DNA from: Lichenifustis flavocetrariae
GTDB taxonomy: Bacteria; Pseudomonadota; Alphaproteobacteria; Rhizobiales; Beijerinckiaceae
DNA length: 64,000 nucleotides
Assembly: GCF_026130545.1 (NCBI RefSeq)
Contig: NZ_JAMOIM010000006.1
Location: 186,001-250,000 of the forward strand
Reading direction: 5' to 3'
Shown here: piece after piece, positions 44,778 through 52,684 of the stretch
Numbering within the stretch: position 1 is the stretch's first letter
Layout: each line of letters begins with the position of its first letter
Notes under the pieces: model-generated
Told to the model about the DNA's origin: nothing
Seen by the model: only the letters and a program-made list of their open reading frames with translations
Database searches by the model: none
Position numbers and translations under genes: made by a program

Positions 44778-45494
44778 ATGAACCCGGAAGACCTTAATGA
44801 CCGCCTGCTCCATCGTGACGGGCTGATGCTCATCCTCGACAAGCCTGCCGGTATCCCGGTCCACCGCGGACCCAAGGGCGGGGCGAGCCTGGAGGACGGC
44901 TTCGATGTGCTACGTTTCGGCCTGCCCCGCGCGCCAGCGCTGGCGCACCGGCTCGACCGCGACACGTCCGGCTGCCTGGTGTTGGGCCGGCACCGCAAGG
45001 CGTTGGAGAAGCTCGGATTGCTGTTCAAGCAAGGCAAGATCGGCAAGGCCTACTGGGCGGTGGTCGAAGGCGGCCCCGTCGAGCCCGAAGGGCTGATCGA
45101 CCTGCCGCTCGCGCGGCGCGACGAAACCCGCGGCTGGTGGATGAAAGTCGATCCGCAAGGCATGCCGTCGCAGACACGCTGGACGTTGCTGGGCCGGGCC
45201 GACGGTCGCTCATGGCTCGCCCTCGCGCCCCTGACGGGGCGGACGCATCAATTGCGGGTGCATTGCGCCGCGCTTGGCTGGCCGATCCTGGGCGATCCGA
45301 TCTACGGCACGGGACGGGGCGGCCCGACGCCGCTGCACCTGCATGCGCGGTCGATCAGCGTCCCCATGTCATCCGCAAAACCGCCGGTCGCGGCCGTGGC
45401 GCCGGTTCCCCCGCACATGGAGGAGGCGTTGGCGGCGTGCGGCTGGGTGAGGTCTGGTGAGGCTGCAAACGTCCGTCTGGATATCGGCACATGA
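44778..45494 (+). CDS. RluA-family RNA pseudouridine synthase
   Basis: A 238-residue pseudouridine synthase without an S4 domain. The catalytic Asp lies in LAHRLDRDTSGCLVLG, followed by KAYWAVVEG and the motif-III region LTGRTHQLRVHCAALGWPILGDPIYG. The target (tRNA position 32 or 23S rRNA) cannot be assigned. Start 44778 is chosen by family N-terminal length; GTG 44748 is possible. Its stop overlaps the bluB start (ATGA). Confidence 0.9.
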   Translation: MNPEDLNDRLLHRDGLMLILDKPAGIPVHRGPKGGASLEDGFDVLRFGLPRAPALAHRLDRDTSGCLVLGRHRKALEKLGLLFKQGKIGKAYWAVVEGGPVEPEGLIDLPLARRDETRGWWMKVDPQGMPSQTRWTLLGRADGRSWLALAPLTGRTHQLRVHCAALGWPILGDPIYGTGRGGPTPLHLHARSISVPMSSAKPPVAAVAPVPPHMEEALAACGWVRSGEAANVRLDIGT

Positions 45495-46132
45495 CCGCCG
45501 ATCGCGCCTTTGGCGAAGCCTTTCGTGTCGATCTGCTGGATCTCTTCGCGTGGCGACGGGATGTACGTCGGTTCCGCCGCGATCATTTGCCCGAAGGTAC
45601 GTTCGAGCGTCTGGTGGCGGTCGCGTGTCTCGCCCCGTCGGTCGGGCTCAGCCAGCCATGGCGGTTCGTCTCGGTGGCGGACGCCGTGCGTCAACAGGCC
45701 GTTCGGGCGTCCTTCGAGCGCTGCAACGCAGACGCGCTGCGCCGGCAGGGCGACGACAAGGCCGGGCTTTATGCCCGTCTGAAGCTTGCGGGGCTCGACG
45801 ACGCGCCTTGCCAATTCGCAGTCTTTGCGGATCGGGAGACCGAACAGGGGCATAGCCTCGGGCGCCTCACGATGCCGACGACCATCGACTACTCGGCCGT
45901 CATGGCCGTCCACACGCTCTGGCTGGCCGCGCGGGCGGAGGGGATCGGACTCGGTTGGGTGTCGATCCTCGAACCCGATTTGGTTGCGGCGGCGCTCGAT
46001 GTGCCGCCGGCCTGGGTCCTGATCGGCTACTTCTGTCTCGGCTATCCCCTCGAACCCGACGACGCGCCCGCGTTGGAACGTGCCGGATGGGAGCGGCGCT
46101 GCGATCCGGCAAGTGTTCTGCTGGTCCGTTGA
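45491..46132 (+). CDS. bluB: 5,6-dimethylbenzimidazole synthase
   Basis: A 213-residue flavin-destructase of the nitroreductase fold that converts FMNH2 and O2 into 5,6-dimethylbenzimidazole, the lower ligand of cobalamin. Diagnostic segments are the FMN-contacting RRDVRRFR near the N-terminus, ACLAPSVGLSQPWRFV, TIDYSAVMAVHTLWLAAR and EGIGLGWVSIL. It is translationally coupled to the pseudouridine synthase gene. No other cob genes or cobalamin riboswitch were seen nearby. Confidence 0.95.
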   Translation: MTADRAFGEAFRVDLLDLFAWRRDVRRFRRDHLPEGTFERLVAVACLAPSVGLSQPWRFVSVADAVRQQAVRASFERCNADALRRQGDDKAGLYARLKLAGLDDAPCQFAVFADRETEQGHSLGRLTMPTTIDYSAVMAVHTLWLAARAEGIGLGWVSILEPDLVAAALDVPPAWVLIGYFCLGYPLEPDDAPALERAGWERRCDPASVLLVR

Positions 46133-46614
46133 CGGTCTGGATCGAGCCGCCTCGCGCGCACGACACTCGGAGAATGCCCAGTCGGAGTTGCGTGATCTAT
46201 TCGGTCCAGCAATTCCGACGTTCTTCATCCTGAGGTCCGCCCGAGGCGGTGTATCGAAGGATGCTGATTGTTGCGCGCGTTTCGATCCGGCCGCAGCGCG
46301 GCCTACGCAGCAGGAGGAATTGTTCCATCCGACCACTCTAGGCCCAGGATCGGGTGCCGAAACAGCGATGAGGCTGCGCCCCTGTCCGTCGCCTCTGGCC
46401 ACGCATGCTTCCGATGGTTACGATGACGCGGGAGCGGAGCGTGCCCGGCTTTTGGGAGGGCACGCGATGCCAAGCGCACACGAGCCAGGCCTTTGCCGTC
46501 ATTTCTCCGCTTTTGAGGCCGCAAGGCTGTTGGTGATCGCGCACGTCACCCGATGCCACCGCGCTCCGGCGCGTCTGCTTCGGATCCGGGGCCCGGTATC
46601 AGGAAGGTTGAATC
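46133..46614. other. intergenic region with a REP-like palindrome
   Basis: About 480 bases with no supported gene. At 46226-46263 there is a nested palindrome: outer arms CATCCT/AGGATG and inner arms CCGCC/GGCGG around CGA. It resembles the dispersed CATCCTGAGG... GAAGGATG intergenic palindromes known from Bradyrhizobium and related genomes. AGGAAGG near 46600 is the ribosome site of the next gene. Confidence 0.55.
46226..46263. repeat. REP-like nested palindrome
   Basis: Outer arms CATCCT (46226-46231) and AGGATG (46258-46263) enclose an inner hairpin CCGCC-CGA-GGCGG (46237-46249). Only one copy was noticed in the window, so the claim that it is a dispersed repeat rests on resemblance to Rhizobiales intergenic elements. 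Confidence 0.5.
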
Positions 46615-48987
46615 TTGAGTCATCACACTGACGCGACGCCGCCCGGGGATGCCAGGCCGATCAATATCGCGTTCGGGCTGGAGCGGCTCGGGCTCTGGTC
46701 CCTGCGCATCCCGCTCGTGGCGGCGTTGATCTTTGCGGCGCTTGCGATCGGGGCCGGAATCGGGGTCAGCCGGATCAGCGTCGATGATTCTTTAAGCCAG
46801 CTGTTTCGCTCGGACACGCCCGAATTCAAGCAATTCGAACAGGTGACCAAACGGTTTCCATCGAACGAATATGACGTTCTGGTCGTCGTCGAAGGCAAGA
46901 CGTTGCTCGAACGCGATAATCTCGACAAGCTACGCAGCCTCGTGACCGACTTGCAACTCGTCGACGGCACGCGTGGCATCATCTCGCTCTTCTCCGCGCG
47001 GGCCGCGCCGGAAAACGGCCGGATCCCGGCGCCGCTGTTCCCGGAAACGCTCCCGGACGGCGGTGACTATCAGGCCCTGATCGACAAGATCCGCGGCAAT
47101 GACATCATCCGCGGCAAACTTCTGTCGGACGATGGCACTCTGGCCCTCATCGTCCTGTCGCTCGAGCCCTCGGTCACCCAAAGCACCAAGCTCAACGGGA
47201 TCGTCACCGATATCCGCAAGATGATGGATGAGGATCTCGCCGGCTCCGGCCTCAAGGGCGAGCTCTCCGGCGTGCCGGTGATGCAGCTCGAGATCCGCAA
47301 TGCGGTCGAGCGCGACCGCCTGCTCTACAACACCATAGGCTTCGTGGCGGGCTGCCTCGTCGCGATCCTGTTCTTCCGCCGCGTGTCCTTCATGATCATC
47401 GCGGCCGGACCGCCGCTGATCGCCATCCTGTTCGCGCTCGGGGCCCTGGGTTGGCTCGATTTTCGGCTCAATATGTTCCTGAACGTGATGACGCCGCTCA
47501 TCATGGTGATCAGCTTTTCGGACTCGATGCAGCTCACCTTCGCGGCACGCGACCGGTTGATTGCCGGTGAGAACAAGGTGCAGGCCTTCCGCAATGCCAT
47601 CATCGTGGTGGGACCGGCTTGCGTCCTCACGCATGCGACGGCGGCGCTCTCCTTCACGGCGCTGATGTTCACCGAATCCGACCTGATCCGCACCTTCGGC
47701 GAAGCCGGGCTGATCTCGACCCTCATCGCGCTCGTCACCGTGCTGACGCTCGCGCCGCTGCTGGGCGTGCTTCTCGTGCGCGGCGACATGACCAGGCTGA
47801 AGACCGGCAAGAACGCCGACACGGGCGTGCAGGCCTTGCGCCGCTTCTGCGCCTGGATCGCCCACGGCATGGTCGCGCGGCCGGGGCTCTACAGCATTAT
47901 CGGCATTCTGGTCGTGGCCGGTCTCGGCGTGTTCTACGCGCATCTCGAGCCGAGCTACCGGCTGGCCGATCAGGTGCCGGACAAGGAGCAGGCCGTCCAG
48001 GCCTCGGGCAAGCTCGACAACAAGCTTTCCGGCGCCAATCCGATCGACGTCTATGTTCAGTTCCCGCCCGGAGCGGATCTCTATTCGCCCGAGACCTTGA
48101 GCGTGATCGACCAGGTGCACGAGACGGTCGAGAAACAGGCGGGGGTGGGGAACGTCTGGTCGCTCGATACGCTGCAGCGGTGGTTGTCCCAGAAACTGGG
48201 CAAGGATGACGTCGCCACGCTGAAACAATATGTGGACCTGCTGCCGGCCCATCTCACACAGCGCTTTATCGCGCCGGACCATGGCGCCGTGCTGGTGTCA
48301 GGCCGCATCCCGGATCATGATTCGAGCCGACTGCTTCCCGTGGTGAACCAGCTCGACGCGGCGTTGGCTCCGATTCGCGTCGCTCATCCGGGCTATCAGA
48401 TCGCCGTGACCGGCCTCGCCGTGATCGCGGCGCGCAACTCGTCGGCGATGATCGAAAAGCTCAACCGGGGCCTCACACTCGAATTCCTGTTCGTGGCGGC
48501 CTTCATCGGGTTGGCGTTCCGGTCGATCACCGTGATGCTGGCCTCGATCCTGCCCGGCATCTTCCCAGTCGTTCTGTCCGGCACGGTGCTCTGGTGGATG
48601 GGCGAGGGGCTGCAGTTTATCAGCGTCGTGGCCCTGACCGTGTCGTTCGGCCTCGGCCTCAGCGCGACGATCCACTTCCTCAACCGCCTACGGCACGAGG
48701 ACGACGAGCATTATGCGGCCGACCCGGCCGTCGCGGTCGAGCGCGCGACCGTGCTGATGGGACCGGCGCTGATTCTGACTTCGATCGTGCTGGCCTGCGG
48801 GCTCGCCGTCACGGTCTTCTCGGACCTGCCCTCACTGCGTACCTTCGGCTGGCTCTCGGCCTTTGCCATGATGGCGGCGCTCGTGGCCGACTTCCTCATC
48901 TTGCGGCCGACGATCAGCTTCCTGCGGATTCACTTGCGCGGCTCGCGCCGTGGGCAACCGTCGATCCACTCACGGGCCGCGGAATAG
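46615..48987 (+). CDS. MMPL-type RND superfamily membrane protein
   Basis: A 790-residue protein with the RND layout: one N-terminal helix (RIPLVAALIFAALAIGAGIGV), a ~200-residue periplasmic loop, a bundle of five helices (from VAGCLVAILFFR to LAPLLGVLLV), a second helix/loop and a second bundle (LEFLFVAAFIGLAF to VADFLILRPTISFL). Relatives export lipids or hopanoids (HpnN, MmpL). No membrane-fusion protein, outer-membrane channel or hpn genes are adjacent. The start is TTG 46615 with AGGAAGG upstream. Substrate unknown. Confidence 0.82.
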   Translation: MSHHTDATPPGDARPINIAFGLERLGLWSLRIPLVAALIFAALAIGAGIGVSRISVDDSLSQLFRSDTPEFKQFEQVTKRFPSNEYDVLVVVEGKTLLERDNLDKLRSLVTDLQLVDGTRGIISLFSARAAPENGRIPAPLFPETLPDGGDYQALIDKIRGNDIIRGKLLSDDGTLALIVLSLEPSVTQSTKLNGIVTDIRKMMDEDLAGSGLKGELSGVPVMQLEIRNAVERDRLLYNTIGFVAGCLVAILFFRRVSFMIIAAGPPLIAILFALGALGWLDFRLNMFLNVMTPLIMVISFSDSMQLTFAARDRLIAGENKVQAFRNAIIVVGPACVLTHATAALSFTALMFTESDLIRTFGEAGLISTLIALVTVLTLAPLLGVLLVRGDMTRLKTGKNADTGVQALRRFCAWIAHGMVARPGLYSIIGILVVAGLGVFYAHLEPSYRLADQVPDKEQAVQASGKLDNKLSGANPIDVYVQFPPGADLYSPETLSVIDQVHETVEKQAGVGNVWSLDTLQRWLSQKLGKDDVATLKQYVDLLPAHLTQRFIAPDHGAVLVSGRIPDHDSSRLLPVVNQLDAALAPIRVAHPGYQIAVTGLAVIAARNSSAMIEKLNRGLTLEFLFVAAFIGLAFRSITVMLASILPGIFPVVLSGTVLWWMGEGLQFISVVALTVSFGLGLSATIHFLNRLRHEDDEHYAADPAVAVERATVLMGPALILTSIVLACGLAVTVFSDLPSLRTFGWLSAFAMMAALVADFLILRPTISFLRIHLRGSRRGQPSIHSRAAE

Positions 48988-48998
48988 GCTCTAAATCA

Positions 48999-49031
48999 AC
49001 ATGGCCCGAACCTGAGGTCCGGGCCATGTTT
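48999..49031 (+). terminator. Rho-independent terminator after the RND gene
   Basis: A near-perfect palindrome with arms ACATGGCCCG and CGGGCCATGT (48999-49029), the middle also pairing as ACCT/AGGT, followed by TTT. It lies 12 bases after the stop codon of the RND protein gene. Confidence 0.75.
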
Positions 49032-49141
49032 GGAGAGACGTCCAGATGAGATGTGCCTGCGCGTCGCTTCGATCTTCGCGACGGGTCAGGCGGTGTAGCG
49101 CATGTCGGGATACGTCGATCCTCGTCCCCGACGCCTGACGT

Positions 49142-49621
49142 TTAGGCGCGCTTCATCTCGATTTGCACAGACTGGATATCGGTTCCCGTCGGTCTGATGG
49201 AGACACTCTGCGAGTTGCCCCGCGTGGTCACCCCGAGCGTGGCCGAGAAGCCCGTGCCCTTCACCGAGGTCGAGATCTGGCCGCCCTGGATCGTGCCGGT
49301 CACATCCCCGGTCACTTGGCGCGTGGTTTCCGTCCAAGTTCCAAGGATGTTGGAGCCGTCGGCCTGAAGGCTGCTCTTCACCTCGAATTTGTAGCTGTCG
49401 CTCGCGCACCGCAGGTTCTGGTGCATGATGATGCCGCTCGGCGTGACCTCATAGGTCGCCTTACAACGGATGCGCTCATTGTGACCGTCATTCATGGAGA
49501 TCGTCCCGGCCCCTGACCAGGAACCCGAAAGACTGGCAAACGGACTGCCGCTTTGCGCGATAGCGCCGGTCGAGCCCAGTGCAATCATCACCAGTCCCGC
49601 GACTTCGATGCGTCCGATCAT
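49142..49621 (-). CDS. secreted beta-rich hypothetical protein
   Basis: A 159-residue exported protein. The signal peptide is MIGRIEVAGLVMIALGSTGA, cleaved near AIA|QSGSP. The mature domain opens FASLSGSWSGAGTISMNDGHNERIRC and alternates Ser/Thr/Gly-rich strands with two cysteines (IRCKATYE, NLRCASD), suggesting a small beta-barrel with one disulfide. Similar small exported barrels are common and uncharacterised in Rhizobiales. GAGGGG precedes the start. Confidence 0.75.
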   Translation of the reverse strand: MIGRIEVAGLVMIALGSTGAIAQSGSPFASLSGSWSGAGTISMNDGHNERIRCKATYEVTPSGIIMHQNLRCASDSYKFEVKSSLQADGSNILGTWTETTRQVTGDVTGTIQGGQISTSVKGTGFSATLGVTTRGNSQSVSIRPTGTDIQSVQIEMKRA

Positions 49622-49737
49622 AAAATGCCCCTCATCCTCTCAGCGTGTTGCGACACTACATGCCAGAGATCACGCGTCTTTGCGACTTTGATGAGGCTGA
49701 TTTTCCGCGATCTCCGAGCGGCTCAGCCCCTGCCTGT

Positions 49738-50373
49738 TCATGCGCCCTTGTTCAGCGTCGCGGCGGCGTGGTGTGCCGCGGCTGTGATCGTCGCCGGATC
49801 GACCGGTGCGGCCGGTACGAACCAGGATCCTCCGACCGCGATGACATTGGGGAGCGCCAGATAGGTGTGCGCCTTGTCGGCTGCGATGCCGCCTGTCGGG
49901 CAGAATTTGACGTCGGGCAAGACGGACCCGATCGCCTTCAATGTCGCGATGCCGCCCATCGGCTCGGCCGGAAAGAATTTCTGAACCAGGAATCCATGTT
50001 CGCGAAGGTCCATGACCTCCGAGAGCGATGTGGCGCCCAGCATCCATGGCACGCCGATGCTCTTGGCACAGTCGACCAGCTTGGCCGTGTGGCCTGGTGA
50101 CACCAGGAAGCGCGCTCCCGCCGCGACGGCCGCCTCGGCCTGCGCTTTGTCCAGGATGGTTCCGGCCCCGAGGACAAGCCCGGGGCATTCGGTTCTGAGC
50201 CGGCGCAGAGCTTCGAGCCCGGCGGCGGTGCGCAACGTCACCTCGATGACGCCGACCCCGCCCGCGATCAGCGCTTGGCCGACCGGAACCGCATCCTCCA
50301 CCCCACGAAACGTGACGACCGGAATGGCTCTGTTGCCGTTGAGAAGCGCCGAGAAGGTGGCCGTATCGTTCAT
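49738..50373 (-). CDS. eda: 2-dehydro-3-deoxy-phosphogluconate aldolase
   Basis: A 211-residue class I aldolase cleaving KDPG to pyruvate and glyceraldehyde-3-phosphate (Entner-Doudoroff and uronate pathways); KHG is a common second substrate. The Schiff-base lysine is K132 in LVQKFFPAE, the general base E44 in VIEVTLRT, and GATSLSEV and CPTGGI supply phosphate binding. The start overlaps the kdgK stop by 4 bases, so the two enzymes are made together. Confidence 0.93.
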   Translation of the reverse strand: MNDTATFSALLNGNRAIPVVTFRGVEDAVPVGQALIAGGVGVIEVTLRTAAGLEALRRLRTECPGLVLGAGTILDKAQAEAAVAAGARFLVSPGHTAKLVDCAKSIGVPWMLGATSLSEVMDLREHGFLVQKFFPAEPMGGIATLKAIGSVLPDVKFCPTGGIAADKAHTYLALPNVIAVGGSWFVPAAPVDPATITAAAHHAAATLNKGA

Positions 50374-51317
50374 GCTGGTTCTCCGGACAAGACAGCTTCA
50401 ACTTCCGCCCGACGCGGAATGGGCTCGATCGCGCCGATGCCGCGCGTTTTCAAGGCCGCGGCCACGTTGGCATAGCGGGCGGAAGCGAATTCGTCACCCG
50501 TTCTCGCATACTCGGCCAGAAACGCACCCGTGAACGTATCGCCGGCCCCGGAGGCATCCACGAAGGCGACCGGGAGGCACGGAATAACCTCACGCCTCGC
50601 GGGTGTCGCAACGAGACATCCTTCCGATCCGAGCGTCAACACGACAATGCGCGGCCCGAGTCCGAGGTAGAAATCCGCAATGGCATCGGGAGTTTGGCGC
50701 CCGGTCAGGAGCCTGGCGTCATCGAGGCCGGGACGCAGGATATCGGCGAGCGCCGCCGTGGCATGGATGATGGCACGAGCCCGGTCGAGCGGCCAGAGTT
50801 TCAGCCGGAGATTGGTGTCGTAGGAGATCGAGACCCCCTTTTCGCGGGCCAGATGGATGGCCTCGAAAGTCGCGTCACAGGGGCCGAGCCCGATGCCCTG
50901 GCTGATGGCCGACGCGTGGAACAGCCGCGCGGCGGCGATATCTGCCGTCGGCAAGTCGGCCGGCGTGTAGCGGCTCGCGGCCGACCCGTCACGCGCATAG
51001 GAGAAGACGTGCCCGGCCGCCTCGTAGGTGATGAAGTAAAGGCCGGTGCGCGAACCGCCGGGCCGCAGAACGTGTCGGCGATCGACGCCCTCCCGGTCCC
51101 AAAGGGCCTGAAGCTTGCCTCCGAAGGCATCGTCGCCGACCGCTCCGATCATGCCCGCGGAAAGACCCTGCCGGGCGGCGGCGATCGCCACATTGCTCAC
51201 ATCGCCGCCATAGCCAAGCCGCATGACTGAGCCCTCCTGGCCGGACGCTTCGGCGAATTCCATAAGAGGTTCGCCGAAGCAAAGAAGGGCGGGCGGGGGA
51301 GGAAAGATGTCTGTCAT
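50370..51317 (-). CDS. kdgK: 2-keto-3-deoxygluconate kinase (PfkB family)
   Basis: A 315-residue PfkB-family kinase that phosphorylates 2-keto-3-deoxygluconate to KDPG for the downstream aldolase. N-terminal LLCFGEPLMEFAE and GGDVSNVAIAAARQG are typical of KdgK, and the catalytic base is in DASGAGDTFTGAF. Coupling to eda supports the substrate strongly. The upstream uronate or galactonate enzymes are not in this window. Confidence 0.92.
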   Translation of the reverse strand: MTDIFPPPPALLCFGEPLMEFAEASGQEGSVMRLGYGGDVSNVAIAAARQGLSAGMIGAVGDDAFGGKLQALWDREGVDRRHVLRPGGSRTGLYFITYEAAGHVFSYARDGSAASRYTPADLPTADIAAARLFHASAISQGIGLGPCDATFEAIHLAREKGVSISYDTNLRLKLWPLDRARAIIHATAALADILRPGLDDARLLTGRQTPDAIADFYLGLGPRIVVLTLGSEGCLVATPARREVIPCLPVAFVDASGAGDTFTGAFLAEYARTGDEFASARYANVAAALKTRGIGAIEPIPRRAEVEAVLSGEPA

Positions 51318-51732
51318 GGATCTCGAAATAACGGAAAAGCGGAGCCCGTGTCAGCGCCGAAAGCCCTCGGCGGCTGTTTGGAACCGGCGCCTCATTCAGC
51401 TCGCATTCACGGATTGCCGCTCATGAACCTATGACACTTCGTGATACTAAATTTGAACGACGGTCTTGTCGGACACTGGACTGCATCGTTGGAGGCGCAA
51501 GTTTCTTTTTCGTCGGTGGCTTGCGTTCGCTTGAAAACAAGGGAACATCATCGGTGTTCCAGAACTTTGAAGTCGATCGCTCCCGTTGCGCTTGACCTGA
51601 TTCGCTTGAAGGGAACACGGTGATGAGCCTTCACTTCGGTCCCCTGTGACGACGACGGCAGACGACCCCAGCGAGGACGAGCCTGCTGCAAGCGGGCGGA
51701 TACCCGAGGTGATCGGGCAGAAGGGCGATGGC
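51318..51732. other. intergenic region with a repeated sequence block
   Basis: About 415 bases between divergent kdgK and the response regulator gene. TTCGCTTGAA followed by AGGGAACA and CGGTG occurs at 51526-51556 and again, more compactly, at 51601-51622. The first copy also carries the palindrome GGAACA-tcatcgg-TGTTCC. These may be regulator sites for the response regulator gene. GTG 51646 would extend that gene by 29 residues. Confidence 0.4.
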
Positions 51733-52104
51733 ATGGGTAAGGGGTCCGTGATTTTAGTCGTCGAGGACGATGCTCTTCTGGCCGATATGGCTCTCGAAAT
51801 GATCGAAGAGGCGGGTCTGACGGCGATTGCCGTCGATTCCGTCGATGCCGCGCTCGATTATCTCAAAGAGAATGCCGAGCGGGTCGCGGCCATGTTTTCC
51901 GATGTCCGGCTGCGCGGTCCCTTGAACGGCATCGAATTGGCGGCTTTCGTGGCCGTCCGGTGGCCGCAGATCGCCATCTGCGTCACGTCCGGTGTCGCAC
52001 TCGAACGGCCCTACAGATTGCCCAAAAACGCGCAGTTCATGCCGAAGCCCTGGAAGCCGCAGGAAGTAATCGCCTTCGTTCAAAAGGCGGTGCGGCCGCG
52101 CTGA
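51733..52104 (+). CDS. single-domain response regulator
   Basis: A 123-residue receiver-only protein. Acidic pocket VVEDD (residues 9-13), phospho-acceptor D57 in FSDVRLRG, the switch Thr/Ser in CVTSG and Lys in MPKPW are all present, so phosphorylation is likely. There is no output domain; such proteins act by protein contact or in phosphorelays. ATG 51733 follows AAGGGCGATGGC; GTG 51646 gives a longer, less typical N-terminus. It is convergent with a second receiver protein. Confidence 0.88.
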   Translation: MGKGSVILVVEDDALLADMALEMIEEAGLTAIAVDSVDAALDYLKENAERVAAMFSDVRLRGPLNGIELAAFVAVRWPQIAICVTSGVALERPYRLPKNAQFMPKPWKPQEVIAFVQKAVRPR

Positions 52105-52180
52105 CTGGAGCGATCGAGACGTCTGGGCCAAATGTCCGAGCGGCCCGGATGGAGAGCATCCCCGACTTCGGAGCCGGCCT

Positions 52181-52612
52181 TTACCTTTTGAGCAGGGTTC
52201 GGAGAACCGTCTCGACCTGATCGGCCGTGAAAGGTTTCGGCAACGTTGGGTGATTCTGCCATCGGTCGGGCAGATTTGCGGAGCCGTAGCCGCTCGCGAA
52301 CACAAACGGAATGTTTCGCTCGATCAGCCTCTCCGCCACGGGATAGACCGGGTCTCCGCCGAGGTTGACGTCAAGGATCGCGGCATCTGCCGTCGCGTTC
52401 ATGGCGAGGTCTTCGGCCTGCCGGACATTGACGGCCGAGCCCGCCACCTGGCATCCGAGCTCTTCCAGAATGTCCTCCAGAAGCATCGTGATCAGCATTT
52501 CGTCTTCGATCACGAGAATCTTTGCACCTGCCAGTGCGTCGTCTTTCTCCCCCACCACACTCACAACCGATGTCCCCAGAACTTTCTTCCAGCCCCGTCC
52601 CGTTGTAGACAT
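52181..52612 (-). CDS. single-domain response regulator
   Basis: A 143-residue receiver-only protein with a ~30-residue N-terminal tail (MSTTGRGWKKVLGTS...). The pocket is VIEDE, the phospho-acceptor Asp lies in AAILDVNLGG, the switch Ser in VFASGYG and the Lys in LPKPF. It is related in type to alphaproteobacterial regulators that work with HWE/HisKA_2 kinases, but no kinase gene is present. Start 52612 is uncertain because upstream ribosome-site matches are weak. Confidence 0.85.
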   Translation of the reverse strand: MSTTGRGWKKVLGTSVVSVVGEKDDALAGAKILVIEDEMLITMLLEDILEELGCQVAGSAVNVRQAEDLAMNATADAAILDVNLGGDPVYPVAERLIERNIPFVFASGYGSANLPDRWQNHPTLPKPFTADQVETVLRTLLKR

Positions 52613-52684
52613 GGGATCGCGACCCCGCAAGCCGCTCGTGGGCACGCTCAGCCGACATGTCGGTACGACGACTAACAGGACGGC

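Noticed and set aside
46080-46631. plus-strand ORF bridging bluB and the RND gene
   Set aside because: Overlaps both genes, crosses a REP-like palindrome and has no protein features.
46930-48282. 450-codon minus-strand open frame opposite the RND gene
   Set aside because: Composition (His, Asp, Arg rich) and overlap with a clear membrane protein gene show it is a shadow.
46615-48987. Assignment of the RND protein as the hopanoid transporter HpnN
   Set aside because: No hpn genes nearby and no HpnN-specific motif that I can confirm; left as MMPL-type.
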